A stretch of 64,000 nucleotides of DNA from UBA3907 sp033810155 (GCA_033810155.1 JAPXKJ010000003.1:35700-99699); one strand, 5' to 3'. Shown: positions 8,262-17,754, counted from the first letter of the stretch. Program-made: numbers and translations. The notes: generated by a model not told the origin, from the letters alone.

Positions 8262-9911
8262 TCATTGCCTCTGGCCGCGTTCTATCGCTGCCCTACTCTG
8301 AGGCAAGCATTCTACGATGTCTCCGGCGAGTATCCCATAGGAGCCCTTGTTCTCATATGCTATCTCGCCTGCAGTTCCATGCCAAAACACCCCAACAACG
8401 GCACTGTCTAGAGGAGCCAAACCCTGAGCTCCCAGACCTGCAATTACCCCTGTCAAAACATCTCCGGCCCCCGCTGTAGCCATGGCAGCAGTACCCGAAG
8501 TATTAATAAACAGTTGACCTTCTGGCCCAGCCGTACATGTTCCGGCGCCTTTGAGACAGACAACGCTCTTAGATTCCATGGCTGCTTTTAACGCAATACG
8601 CGGCCTATCCCGGTTCAATTCTGACACACCCATATTACATAGTGTTGCCATCTCTCCGGGATGAGGCGTAAGTATGAACTCACCGTGGAGTTTTGCAAGA
8701 TATGGCAATCCGCCCAATTCCGCCAAACTAAAGAGCGCATCTGCATCTATCACACAAGGTATGTTCAACACGTGCGGCAACATTTCCTTCAAGAATCCTG
8801 TCTGAGAAAGTCCCCTGCCCCATCCGGGCCCTATAGCTACCGCGTCGCTTTTTTGTATGTTGTCTTTTATCATTCTAAATGATATGGGATCAGGCGTAAA
8901 GACCTCAGAATCTCCGCAAGGAAGCACCATCACCTCTGGTACCGCCGACGCACAGGCTTCGTAAATCTTGCCGGGGCAAATGAGAGTAACAGTCCCGGCG
9001 CCTGCTCTAAGAGCACCCTTTGCACACAAAACAGACGCACCTGCCATCCCGAGTGAACCTGCTATCACCGTAACATGACCTGACATCCCCTTGTGGTGGT
9101 CTGCTTGTCTCACGGGCAAAAGCGGCCTCACATCTTGTGAGAACACGGCCTGTGTCGTAACCTCAATTGGATTCGTAAGCAAATCCTGGGCACTTTCGGA
9201 AGTGGTGTGCTGTCTCACCGATCCCCCTATACTAACTACACGATCAGGCGGAAAACTCAGGTTCTCTACTATTACATCACCTGCAAACATCCTGCCAGGG
9301 TAGGACAAGAGACCTATTTTGGCATAGCCCATAGTTACAGTGACAGTAGCCCTTATGCACGGCTCATATACTTCTCCTGTATCCGCAGATACCCCTGTAG
9401 GTATATCACAAGCGACAATCGGTGCTCCTTGAGAATTTGCCCATTCTGTGGCGAGATCCAGGGGAAATCTAGGACCCTCTTTTGCCCCAATTCCCAAAAG
9501 AGCATCAATTATGAGGTCAGGCGAGTCTAGCTGATCGAGGATCGCTTGCGGATTTTTATAATGGTCAAGAGAATGCACTTTGATTGGATAGGCTTTCAAC
9601 ATCTCATAGTTGGTAAACGCTTCGTAAGGCAGACCTGCTTCTTTCCCAAAAAAGCCCACCTTAACTTCATATCCATGCGCCGCTAGATGCCTTGCGGCGC
9701 AGAAGCCATCGCCACCGTTTTGACCGGGACCCGCAAGAACAACTATGGTTCCTTTACTTCTGGGTTTACGGATACCCCTCCCATCTAAAAGAGCCATGGA
9801 ATGATAAGCCAGGGCCCTCCCCGCATTTTCCATAAGGATAAGAGCCGGAACGCCCATTTTCTGAACCATGCGATCTATCTCGCGCATTTGTTGTGAAGAT
9901 ACCAGGACCAC
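8262..9911 (-). CDS. nnr: bifunctional NAD(P)HX epimerase/dehydratase
   Basis: A 549-residue fusion that repairs damaged NAD(P)H hydrates. The N-terminal YjeF_N epimerase domain (about 1-225) shows VVLAGPGQNGGDGFCAARHL and DALLGIGAK. The C-terminal ADP-dependent dehydratase domain (about 245-545) shows GHVTVIAGSLGMAGA, VIDADAL, LTPHPGEMA and the ribokinase-like ATP-site motif AGAGDVLTGVIAGLGAQG. The GTG start has GGAGG nine bases upstream. It lies between acpS and mazE, a conserved arrangement in Bacillota. The full length matches other two-domain Nnr proteins. Confidence 0.93.
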   Translation of the reverse strand: MVLVSSQQMREIDRMVQKMGVPALILMENAGRALAYHSMALLDGRGIRKPRSKGTIVVLAGPGQNGGDGFCAARHLAAHGYEVKVGFFGKEAGLPYEAFTNYEMLKAYPIKVHSLDHYKNPQAILDQLDSPDLIIDALLGIGAKEGPRFPLDLATEWANSQGAPIVACDIPTGVSADTGEVYEPCIRATVTVTMGYAKIGLLSYPGRMFAGDVIVENLSFPPDRVVSIGGSVRQHTTSESAQDLLTNPIEVTTQAVFSQDVRPLLPVRQADHHKGMSGHVTVIAGSLGMAGASVLCAKGALRAGAGTVTLICPGKIYEACASAVPEVMVLPCGDSEVFTPDPISFRMIKDNIQKSDAVAIGPGWGRGLSQTGFLKEMLPHVLNIPCVIDADALFSLAELGGLPYLAKLHGEFILTPHPGEMATLCNMGVSELNRDRPRIALKAAMESKSVVCLKGAGTCTAGPEGQLFINTSGTAAMATAGAGDVLTGVIAGLGAQGLAPLDSAVVGVFWHGTAGEIAYENKGSYGILAGDIVECLPQSRAAIERGQRQ

Positions 9912-9948
9912 TTCTCAAAACCTCCTTCGCCTAGGCTAATGTCGAAGT

Positions 9949-10347
9949 TTATTGCCTAGGTACTCCAATGGCAACTGCAGCTGCCATCTGGCCATCGTGA
10001 GTAATCGAAATCTCTATGGATTCTAGGTTTTCCTCTTCCATTAGGCGCGACGCATTACCTTTCAGACAAGCGACCGGACGCCCTTTTTCCCTACGTACGA
10101 TCTCAATATCAGTCCACGGGATCTTTGGCCATCCCTCCCCCAAAACCTTCATGACCGCTTCCTTGGCAGCAATAGAGCCAGCCATTCTCTCTATCTGTCT
10201 CCTAGGCCTAGGACTAAGCAAGCAAAACCTGATTTCATCGCATGTGAAGAATCTTTCGAGAAAGAGGTTTTGCCTTGTGCTGTACATCTCTTCGACTCGA
10301 GCTAACGACACCAAGTCAAGTCCTATCCTGAAACCACACGAGTCCAT
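9949..10347 (-). CDS. acpS: holo-[acyl-carrier-protein] synthase
   Basis: A 132-residue phosphopantetheinyl transferase that activates acyl carrier protein with coenzyme A. GLDLVSLARVEEM near the N-terminus and SIAAKEAVMKVLGEGW hold the metal-binding Asp and Glu; ISITHDGQMAAAVAI is the C-terminal family motif. The start is taken at ATG 10345-10347, eight bases after AAAAGGGG; an upstream in-frame ATG at 10428 would run through a hairpin and lacks a site. First gene of the acpS-nnr-mazEF group. Confidence 0.9.
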   Translation of the reverse strand: MDSCGFRIGLDLVSLARVEEMYSTRQNLFLERFFTCDEIRFCLLSPRPRRQIERMAGSIAAKEAVMKVLGEGWPKIPWTDIEIVRREKGRPVACLKGNASRLMEEENLESIEISITHDGQMAAAVAIGVPRQ

Positions 10348-10363
10348 CAGCATTGCCCCTTTT

Positions 10364-10415
10364 AAAAAAACCAAAATCGCGCCTTCCTTTGCCCACAGAT
10401 CATACAGGAAGGCGC
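10364..10415 (-). terminator. leader hairpin with U-tract ahead of acpS
   Basis: On the minus strand, perfect 10-base arms (GCGCCTTCCT, at 10406-10415 and 10379-10388 on the window strand) enclose a 17-base loop and are followed by GATTTTGG and seven T residues (10364-10370). This is the shape of an intrinsic terminator but it lies just upstream of the acpS Shine-Dalgarno, so it could act as an attenuator. Confidence 0.5.
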
Positions 10416-10534
10416 TTCTACATTCCATACGTCACGCCGCTATCCCTTCAGTGCCTTCACCTTGTTCTTGATTACTTTTATGTTGCAATTTCACCTCTGA
10501 TTGCAGTATGAGTAAGTAAGAGGAGGTTAGTCAT

Positions 10535-11980
10535 TTGATAGAAAATTTTAGTGTTAGAGAATTTGAAGACTATGTCAGCAAATTGATGGAAAAGACCAAG
10601 GTCCCTGGTATCGCTGTAGGGATCGGCGTTGATGGCAATATGGAGTACTTCAAGGGTTTTGGCCTTTCAGATGTAGAAAAGAACCAGCCAGTAACAGAAG
10701 ACACAGTATTCGGTCTCGCCTCTGTAACCAAATCCTTTACGGCTCTTTGCATAAACCTTTTGGCCGAAGAGAAGAAACTGTCGGTATCCCACCCTGTAAA
10801 GCGATATCTTCCAGAATTCAGTATTCTCCGATCGAACACAGCCGACAAGATGACGCTACACTCTTTCTTGACACATACCTCGGGAATACCACCTCTTCCA
10901 TCCCTCGATTACGTAAACGAACTCAGCATTACTGTAGAAGAGTATTTGGCTGATCCGATGGCTTTGAGAAACAAACCTGACGGTTGCTTGCAAGGGAAAC
11001 CTGTGATTCGAACCAACAAAGATCTACTGCGATTTATCGCAAATTACAGTTTCGAACCGCTTGGCCGACCGGGACAATACATGAGTTATTCCAACGATTG
11101 CTTCTCCCTGTTAGGCGAGGTAATCGAAAGGGTTTCGGGTATCTCGTTTGAGCAGTATTTGAAGAAAAATGTCCTGGAGCCATTGGAAATGGACCATACC
11201 TTCATTGATGTGGCCGCTCTGTCTGATTTCGAATTTCAAGGGCTATACTATCGCGACGAAAAAGGTAACCTAGCCAAAGCTCCTTGGAAACACAGAGAAA
11301 CGTTCGTATCGTCAGGATCGTTGAAATCATCTACTAAGGATCTGCTTAGATACACTAGTTTATACATTGAAAAAGGCTTCTGGGGAAGTAATAGGATCTG
11401 CGAAACGGCAACCGCAGATAGAATAACATCGCCTTACTATTCTATCGAAGGCGGAGGTTACTACGGCTATGGATTCCAGGTAGAACCCAGATACTGTGAT
11501 GGGGTCACTTTAGTACATCACGGTGGAAACATAGTCGGAGTGGCCTCATATATTGGGTTCATACCCGAAAAGAAACTCTCTGTCTGCGTATTGTCAAATC
11601 TGAGCGGTTTTCCTGCTTCTAAAGTGTTTTTTGCTGCTATAAACGGAATTCTGAATCTCCCACGGAACTACCACGAACCGAAAGTGCCCGCAGCGAGCAT
11701 TCCTCCTGAACATTCGGCAAAGTTTACAGGGCTTTACGCATCGGGAGAAGGTACCGAGGTTTCTATCGCCTTCGACGGTAAAAACCTCTACTATATCGTA
11801 CACGGCAAGAACAGAAAAAGCGTGTATCCCGCAATACCGACCAGTTACAATTCTATACGTGTAGACAGAGATATTGACCTCGAAGATGATGAAGATAGCA
11901 CCGATTTATACTTCTTGTTTGACGCAAAGGGCGATGTCTGGGCAATGCGGCATGGCCTTAGACTCATTAGAAAAGTATGA
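10535..11980 (+). CDS. serine beta-lactamase-fold hydrolase
   Basis: A 481-residue protein of the class C beta-lactamase / D-aminopeptidase fold. The SVTK motif (63-66) carries the nucleophile and base, YSN (185-187) the second catalytic element and HHGG (328-331) the third. The last 100 residues (after PRNYHEP) form an extra beta-rich domain as in DUF3471-type members. No signal peptide is seen, so it is probably cytoplasmic and more likely a peptidase or esterase than an antibiotic resistance enzyme. The TTG start has AGGAGG eight bases upstream. It forms a likely operon with the dipeptidase gene 48 bases downstream. Confidence 0.88.
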   Translation: MIENFSVREFEDYVSKLMEKTKVPGIAVGIGVDGNMEYFKGFGLSDVEKNQPVTEDTVFGLASVTKSFTALCINLLAEEKKLSVSHPVKRYLPEFSILRSNTADKMTLHSFLTHTSGIPPLPSLDYVNELSITVEEYLADPMALRNKPDGCLQGKPVIRTNKDLLRFIANYSFEPLGRPGQYMSYSNDCFSLLGEVIERVSGISFEQYLKKNVLEPLEMDHTFIDVAALSDFEFQGLYYRDEKGNLAKAPWKHRETFVSSGSLKSSTKDLLRYTSLYIEKGFWGSNRICETATADRITSPYYSIEGGGYYGYGFQVEPRYCDGVTLVHHGGNIVGVASYIGFIPEKKLSVCVLSNLSGFPASKVFFAAINGILNLPRNYHEPKVPAASIPPEHSAKFTGLYASGEGTEVSIAFDGKNLYYIVHGKNRKSVYPAIPTSYNSIRVDRDIDLEDDEDSTDLYFLFDAKGDVWAMRHGLRLIRKV

Positions 11981-12028
11981 TAGAGAAAGAGTGATCGTGA
12001 ACCATCACCGAGTGGAAGGAGCAGGGAT

Positions 12029-13480
12029 ATGTTTAAAGTAAACAACTTCGAATTAGACCAAGTACCTTATGCAGATATAGTAGAGGACTGCAGCGCAATC
12101 ATAGTAGGAAAGAAGGCATCAGCAACCGGCGAGGTCCTTTTTGGCCACAATGAGGATGACCGAGGCAACAACGTAATGGTGCAATACAGAGTCCCACGGA
12201 AAAAGCACAACCCTGGAGAGTATCTCACTTTCGAACCCGAGTGCGCCAAGATCCCACAAGTCCCTGTGACCTGGGGGTATATTTGGTCCGAAACACGAGC
12301 AAGTTGGAAAGCTCCATTTAGCGACACTTTCATAAACGAATGGGGAGTCGCGATAGCCAGTGATAGCTGCTCAAATTCAAGAGAGGATATGCCAGAACTA
12401 ACAAACGGCGGCATAGGATATGGCTTAGGTCATATAGTGGCTCAAAGAGCACGAACAGCAAGAGAAGGCGTCGAAATTGCAGCGGGCCTTCTGGATAAGT
12501 ATGGGTACACAGCATCCGGTCGGGCATACCAGATTGTCGACAACAATGAAGGTTGGGTGCTTCAAGTTGTAAAGGGCAAGCACTACGTAGCAAAGAGAGT
12601 GCCAGATGATGAAGTCATGTTCATTCCAAACTGGTACACAATTCGAAATGTGGATCTGTCTGACAAAAATAACTACATTGCGTCTGACGACTTAATCACG
12701 TATGCAATTGACCGGGGATGGTATAAGCCTAGCGTCCCTTCCGATTTCAGCGATTTTGACTTCGCCATCGCCTATCAGGATCCCAATCAGAAACAAGACG
12801 GCAATATCTACCGCCATAAAAATGCTCTCCGCATGATCTTGGGTAAGGAACCCGAAGATGTGAGGGTATTCTCTGTAAGTCCGAAAGAGAAATTGGGAGT
12901 AGAAGATGTGAAGAAAATCTTAAGAACACACTACGAAGGCAAAGACGACGACTTGTCAAACGGATATTCTGTGAACCCTCATAAGACCGGCATCCGCACC
13001 ATATGTACTTCGACCACAATCGAGAGCATAGTCGTGCAGTTCAGAGAAAAGCCTGAACTCACCTGTGTATGGCGTGCACTGCTAAATCCATGTACAAGCC
13101 CCTATGTACCTTGGTATCTGGGCATTGACAAAATACCTACCGGCTTTGGTTGGATTTCACCGGAAACAGGGTTGGCTAATCACTTCAATGTGCCTCTTGC
13201 GGACCTTTCATATCGACCAGGCAGAGCATGGTGGGCATTCCAAGACGTGCAGGATTTGGCAGATGAATCTTATGCCGAGTTCATCGGAAGAATCTCGGAG
13301 TCTAGAGATGCTCTCGAAGAAATGTGGCGCAAATCTCAAAACGAATTTGAAGCACGGGTTTCGGAGACTCTATCAGATGACCCTGAGAAAGCGATAAGGA
13401 TGCTCACAACCTACACTGATAAGCAAGCGCGTTTGGCCTGGACAACATGGAGAAAACTATTCCAAGACTTACTTAGCTAA
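12029..13480 (+). CDS. C69-family dipeptidase
   Basis: A 483-residue N-terminal-nucleophile dipeptidase of the PepD type. Cys21 in VEDCSAIIVGKKAS is the predicted nucleophile; maturation would remove the first 20 residues, unusual only in that the pro-segment is hydrophilic and there is no signal peptide. FGHNEDD (38-44) and NEWGVAIASDSC match the family. It would cleave dipeptides in the cytoplasm. An upstream GGAAGGAG site fits the ATG start. It is paired with the beta-lactamase-fold gene and ends at a strong terminator, so these two form one transcription unit. Confidence 0.9.
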   Translation: MFKVNNFELDQVPYADIVEDCSAIIVGKKASATGEVLFGHNEDDRGNNVMVQYRVPRKKHNPGEYLTFEPECAKIPQVPVTWGYIWSETRASWKAPFSDTFINEWGVAIASDSCSNSREDMPELTNGGIGYGLGHIVAQRARTAREGVEIAAGLLDKYGYTASGRAYQIVDNNEGWVLQVVKGKHYVAKRVPDDEVMFIPNWYTIRNVDLSDKNNYIASDDLITYAIDRGWYKPSVPSDFSDFDFAIAYQDPNQKQDGNIYRHKNALRMILGKEPEDVRVFSVSPKEKLGVEDVKKILRTHYEGKDDDLSNGYSVNPHKTGIRTICTSTTIESIVVQFREKPELTCVWRALLNPCTSPYVPWYLGIDKIPTGFGWISPETGLANHFNVPLADLSYRPGRAWWAFQDVQDLADESYAEFIGRISESRDALEEMWRKSQNEFEARVSETLSDDPEKAIRMLTTYTDKQARLAWTTWRKLFQDLLS

Positions 13481-13494
13481 CAGCAAAGATAGAA

Positions 13495-13523
13495 AGGGGA
13501 ACTTGTCCAGTTCCCCTCTTTTT
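13495..13523 (+). terminator. intrinsic terminator, possibly bidirectional
   Basis: Nine-base perfect arms (AGGGGAACT, 13495-13503; AGTTCCCCT, 13509-13517) with a five-base loop are followed by CTTTTT. It lies 15 bases after the dipeptidase stop, and the reverse strand (GlmM direction) also ends in a T-rich stretch, so it may serve both convergent genes. Confidence 0.88.
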
Positions 13524-13546
13524 CCATCTTCGGAGACATTGGTAAC

Positions 13547-14878
13547 TTATGACCCGATTTCCTTTTCAACGATTGTCTTTAGGTAGTCAATACATCTTTC
13601 AACGATTGCGGGGTCTTCTGATTCTACCATGATCCTCACGACTGGTTCAGTTCCTGAAGCCCTTACGAGGACTCGCCCTACTCCTGATAATTGGCTGCTG
13701 ATCTCTTTTACAGCTTCTTGCACCTTGGGAAGGTTGGCTATTTCGTCCGGACACGGAGCCTTCACGTTTACCTGAACTTGGGGAATCTCCTTAACGACTG
13801 AAGCAAGTTCTGAGAAAGGAGACCTCGACCCTGCCAGTATCTCACCTATGCATAGTGAGGTCAAAATACCGTCTCCGGCATGTAAAATGTCACCTATGAT
13901 TATGTGACCCGACTGTTCGCCACCTAGGCTATATCCCCCCCGAAGCATCTCTTCAAGAACAAACCTGTCGCCAACTTGGGTTCTAATCAATTTGACGCCA
14001 TAGGAAGAGAGGCAGCGCTCCAAACCATAATTAGACATAACTGTGCCTACAACAGTGTTTTTGGACAGCCGCCCATTTTGAGCCATATGAAGCCCGATGA
14101 TAGCCATCAATTTATCGCCGTTTATCACATTCCCTTTCTCATCTACTGCTATACATCTGTCACCATCACCATCATATGCGAATCCTGCATCATAAGAGCC
14201 CCGTGCTACCTCAGATGCCAAAGAATCAGGGTGTGTGGAACCACACTCGCAATTTATGTTGAATCCGTCAGGAGAAAAATTCATGAAATCAGCATTTGGA
14301 CACAAGAAACGCCACACATCGCGAGCGATCGTAGAAGTAGAACCATTCGCAGTATCGATTAGGACCTTAAGATCCGATAAATCTGTAGCAGGCAGAGCTT
14401 TCAGAAAATCGCTGTACGAGTTCACAAGATGACTGCCTCGTATGACTTTACCTATCTCTTTTCCAACGGGCCACGGGCCTCCATCTTCTCGGTCAGAAAT
14501 GATCTTAGAGATGGTGACCTCAGCCTCATCCGAAATCTTCATCCCATCAGAGCCAAATACTTTCAGCCCATTGTACTCGAACGAATTGTGGGATGCGGAG
14601 ATCATCACACCCCCGCTTAGGTCAAAGTGCGTGATGATGTACGAAAGTCCCGGCGTGGTGATAACACCCAGCTGGATCACGCCTCTTCCTGTAGAACAAA
14701 CTCCAGCTGTAAGAGCAGCTTCTAGCATGTCGCTGGAAACCCTTGTATCTTTTCCAACACAAATTGGTCTGTCATGTGATAGCAGAAAACCTACCGCCCT
14801 ACCCAACCTAAAAGCTATTTCACAAGTCAAGTCCTGATTAGCAATCCCGCGAATACCATCGGTCCCAAATAAGTTCAA
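13547..14878 (-). CDS. glmM: phosphoglucosamine mutase
   Basis: A 443-residue enzyme converting glucosamine-6-phosphate to glucosamine-1-phosphate for UDP-GlcNAc synthesis. LFGTDGIRG opens the protein; the phosphoserine loop ISASHNS has Ser96; DGDGDR is the metal loop; RASGTEPVVRIMVE is the C-terminal phosphate site. The start is TTG 14876-14878 behind GGGGGTGG; an upstream ATG has no site. Third gene of the cdaA-ybbR-glmM operon, linking c-di-AMP synthesis to cell-wall precursor supply. Confidence 0.95.
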   Translation of the reverse strand: MNLFGTDGIRGIANQDLTCEIAFRLGRAVGFLLSHDRPICVGKDTRVSSDMLEAALTAGVCSTGRGVIQLGVITTPGLSYIITHFDLSGGVMISASHNSFEYNGLKVFGSDGMKISDEAEVTISKIISDREDGGPWPVGKEIGKVIRGSHLVNSYSDFLKALPATDLSDLKVLIDTANGSTSTIARDVWRFLCPNADFMNFSPDGFNINCECGSTHPDSLASEVARGSYDAGFAYDGDGDRCIAVDEKGNVINGDKLMAIIGLHMAQNGRLSKNTVVGTVMSNYGLERCLSSYGVKLIRTQVGDRFVLEEMLRGGYSLGGEQSGHIIIGDILHAGDGILTSLCIGEILAGSRSPFSELASVVKEIPQVQVNVKAPCPDEIANLPKVQEAVKEISSQLSGVGRVLVRASGTEPVVRIMVESEDPAIVERCIDYLKTIVEKEIGS

Positions 14879-14942
14879 AGCACCACCCCCACATTTCAAG
14901 CAAAACCATCAGATTACCAAGGGCCTCCCTCTGCCGGCAGAA

Positions 14943-16157
14943 CTATCTCTTGGTCAGAGTTAACTTGACTTTTGGCGGTTTTATGTCTACTTGGAGGATA
15001 TCCGCGCTGACTCCTTCAAGAGCATCGATCTTGTACGCCACCACGAGGTCATGGGTTCCCTCGCCTCTCCCCTGAGCGTCTATGTAAACTGTTATGTCTT
15101 CGCTCCGGATCTTACGAACAAGGTCGCTCCTGCCGGTAAGAACGACGTTTACTGTGGCAGGCTCTATGCTCCAGGTATATCCTACAGGCGGAGACTCTAA
15201 TTGCACTATGACATCTTCAAGGGTGCGAGTTTCGATCTCTTCGATTATGTCTACCTTAACGACAACTTGCTGCGTTTGACAACTAACGCCAGTAGGAAGG
15301 CTGAGCGAAACTGTAGTCTGGAAGGCGCTATCCTTTCCCGAAACATCCACAGGCTTCGTACCTATCCAATTTATGGTATCGATGATGCTTTTGTCTCCCC
15401 GGATTTTAACTTGCTGCGGATTGGCTACAATAGGCCCAATCGTGTACCCATCTTTCGGAGTCCCGCTGACGACGACCTGGACCGGTACGAGTTTGGCCGG
15501 AGGTAGTTTTTGCAAAGGTACCAAAACTTCTATCTCCGAAGGTTCAATCTGTATACCAGACAGCTCGTTTCCTGCCGCATCTACTGCGACGAGTTTGGCC
15601 GTTGCGTTAACTTCGCTCGTTGCTCCGGTTATATCCACTACGGCGTAAACGTGGTCTACTTTCTCAACAAATCTTTTGGCCCCTCTTACAGTCACAGCAT
15701 TTACAGATGGCATTGGCATACCCTTTTCGTAGTCTTCGCCCGGACTACCCTGCACTTCTACCACAACGCCTACTTCGGCAGAACTCATGACATCAAGTTC
15801 AAAGGCGACTGTTGCCGGGCTTATCTCGACTACCTTGATGCCATAGGGTACATCAACGTGAGGAGTTGTAGAAAAAGAACCTGGTTCAACTGAAGAAAGA
15901 TCAACCTCAACCTTTAATTTCCCGGCGTCCAGCTCATCTAGGGTTCTTGTCCGTCCCTCTAGCGTCACTGTTACCTTATCGGGATTTGTCGACACGATCA
16001 TCATTCCGTCTTGAACCATAGCAGGAACTACATCCAAGACAAAGCTACGCCGTTCAATTGGATTTTTGTCATTGAAAACCTGTGCCCAAACAACAACGGC
16101 GAGGATGATAGCAATGATTTTCGCGGTGAGGTCTTTAGACATTGCCGCCTTAATCAT
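14943..16157 (-). CDS. cdaR: YbbR-domain c-di-AMP cyclase regulator
   Basis: A 404-residue protein with one N-terminal transmembrane anchor (IIAIILAVVVWAQVF, about 14-28) and an extracytoplasmic part of four YbbR-type repeats, recognisable from DKVTVTLEGRTRTLD, AVTVRGAKRFVEKVD, QVKIRGDKSIIDTI and VNVVLTGRSDLVRKI. In Bacillota, YbbR (CdaR) modulates the diadenylate cyclase encoded before it. The ATG overlaps the cdaA stop (ATGA) and has a GGGGG site eight bases upstream; an internal start six codons later is also possible. The gap to glmM is 64 bases. Confidence 0.92.
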   Translation of the reverse strand: MIKAAMSKDLTAKIIAIILAVVVWAQVFNDKNPIERRSFVLDVVPAMVQDGMMIVSTNPDKVTVTLEGRTRTLDELDAGKLKVEVDLSSVEPGSFSTTPHVDVPYGIKVVEISPATVAFELDVMSSAEVGVVVEVQGSPGEDYEKGMPMPSVNAVTVRGAKRFVEKVDHVYAVVDITGATSEVNATAKLVAVDAAGNELSGIQIEPSEIEVLVPLQKLPPAKLVPVQVVVSGTPKDGYTIGPIVANPQQVKIRGDKSIIDTINWIGTKPVDVSGKDSAFQTTVSLSLPTGVSCQTQQVVVKVDIIEEIETRTLEDVIVQLESPPVGYTWSIEPATVNVVLTGRSDLVRKIRSEDITVYIDAQGRGEGTHDLVVAYKIDALEGVSADILQVDIKPPKVKLTLTKR

Positions 16158-16978
16158 CTGTCATACCCCCGGCCGAAAATCCCAGAGATGTGCTGCATAT
16201 CGAGACTTTCCATAAGTTTTTCCTTGAGAGTTTTGGCATCCAATCCACGTATAAGCCTCCCGCCGTCAGCAAACGATACAATTCCAGTTTCCTCGGACAC
16301 AACCACTGAGACTGCGTCAGACACCTGAGTAACGCCTATAGCGGCCCGGTGTCTGGATCCCAATTCTATTGCAACGGGATCTTGAGTAAACGGAAGAAAA
16401 CTAGCCGCGACGGCTATTCTGTCTTCTCTTATTATGCAAGCACCGTCGTGAAGAGGGCTGCCGGGATTGAAGATGTTCTTAAGCAGTTCACGACTGACTA
16501 AAGCGTCAAGCCTAACGGCATCTTCCATATACTCTTCAAGCCCCGTCTGCCTTTCTAGCACGATAAGCGCGCCGATTCTATCTGAAGACATATCGAAACA
16601 AGCGGACACTATCTCGTCAATTGTCCGCTCAATGGATTCTCCGCCTGACTTCAGAAAGGAGCGTGAAAATATCTTACCGCGACCGATTTGTTCAAGAGCG
16701 CGCCTGAGCTCAGGCTGGAAAACGACGGGTAACGCAACAAGAAGCATTGTTCGTATTTGCACCAAAAGCCAGTTGACAGTGTAGAGCCTGGCCCACTGGG
16801 TTAAAGAGACAAGAAGTAGCAGTATGATGATACCCTTGAGAAGTTGAACAGCCCGCGTACCTTTGATCAGCGTATATATCTTGTAGAAGAAATACGCGAC
16901 CAAAGCGATATCGATAATGGCCAATATAGCATCTTGCCAAGTGAAAAACTTGAGTTGCTCTAACAAGTGCCCGAACAC
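16154..16978 (-). CDS. cdaA: diadenylate cyclase
   Basis: A 274-residue membrane protein making c-di-AMP from two ATP. Hydrophobic segments (AILAIIDIALVAYFFYKI, GIIILLLLVSLTQWA and MLLVALPVVFQPEL) precede the DisA_N domain with LHDGACII (DGA about 178-180) and SRHRAAIG (RHR about 209-211), the two catalytic motifs. FQPELRRALEQIGRG joins the two parts. The start GTG 16976-16978 gives an N-terminus like other CdaA proteins; a longer frame to 17059 has no Shine-Dalgarno. First gene of cdaA-ybbR-glmM. Confidence 0.93.
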   Translation of the reverse strand: MFGHLLEQLKFFTWQDAILAIIDIALVAYFFYKIYTLIKGTRAVQLLKGIIILLLLVSLTQWARLYTVNWLLVQIRTMLLVALPVVFQPELRRALEQIGRGKIFSRSFLKSGGESIERTIDEIVSACFDMSSDRIGALIVLERQTGLEEYMEDAVRLDALVSRELLKNIFNPGSPLHDGACIIREDRIAVAASFLPFTQDPVAIELGSRHRAAIGVTQVSDAVSVVVSEETGIVSFADGGRLIRGLDAKTLKEKLMESLDMQHISGIFGRGYDR

Positions 16979-17175
16979 ATCCTTTCCATTGCGTATAGGA
17001 TAACACTCAGACAAGCGCGGATAAACCCTTTTTTTGAAGGACTGTACCACAAGCGACATCTGTTTGATAAACCCGCTGCATTCTGTAATTATCTTGCCTC
17101 AGCATTTGATTCGTGCATAGGATTGTGTATCATTGATATTAGCGGCAGATAATTAGTGTAAGGAGGTGGATTTGC

Positions 17176-17736
17176 GTGACAGTTTACTTTGAAAAGCCCG
17201 GACGCTCAAATACCGAAGACACTGCTTCCATCGCGCTCAATCGTGCTAAGGAACTCGGCATAAAAAACATAGTTGTAGCCTCAAACACGGGACAGACCGC
17301 GCGCTTTTTCATTGATGACAACATCAACCTGACTTGTGTAACCCATCAATCCGGTTTCCGCGAGCCTGGATGCAACGAGATGAGTGAAGAAGAAAGGGTA
17401 AGCCTTGAGTCAGAAGGCGTAAAAGTCCTAACCACTACCCATCTTTTCGGCAACGTAGAAAGAGCGGTGACCAACAAATTCGGAGGATTGTATCCAGGTG
17501 GGATTATTTCCCACACGCTTCGCATGTTTTCCCAAGGAACGAAAGTAGCTGTAGAGGTGGCGGTCATGGCGCTAGACGCCGGTATGATCCCCTACGGCGA
17601 AATGATAATATCAGTAGGAGGAACAAGCGGTGGGGCTGATACCGCACTTGTCCTTCTTCCAGCTCATTCTAACAATATATTCGATACCCAGATATTGGAA
17701 ATACTATGCAAACCGCTTAAACCGAGAAAACAGTAG
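17176..17736 (+). CDS. pyruvate kinase C-terminal-domain-like protein
   Basis: A 186-residue stand-alone protein of the pyruvate kinase alpha/beta domain family. It begins with NTEDTASIALNRAKELGIKN, has VVASNTGQTARFF and a glycine-rich SVGGTSGGADTALVLLP loop. There is no catalytic barrel, so it is not a pyruvate kinase; the family is thought to bind a ligand at the allosteric-type site. The GTG start has AGGAGGT upstream. It is the first gene of the plus-strand operon with pgiA, rapZ, yvcK and whiA, suggesting a sensory or enzymatic part in central carbon metabolism. Function unproven. Confidence 0.85.
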   Translation: MTVYFEKPGRSNTEDTASIALNRAKELGIKNIVVASNTGQTARFFIDDNINLTCVTHQSGFREPGCNEMSEEERVSLESEGVKVLTTTHLFGNVERAVTNKFGGLYPGGIISHTLRMFSQGTKVAVEVAVMALDAGMIPYGEMIISVGGTSGGADTALVLLPAHSNNIFDTQILEILCKPLKPRKQ

Positions 17737-17754
17737 CATTTTGGGAGGATGTTA

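Noticed and set aside
10016..10471. 151-codon plus-strand open frame over acpS
   Set aside because: Antisense to acpS, no site, no family resemblance.
10535..11980. antibiotic-resistance beta-lactamase
   Set aside because: No signal peptide and the C-terminal extra domain suggests a cytoplasmic peptidase or esterase.
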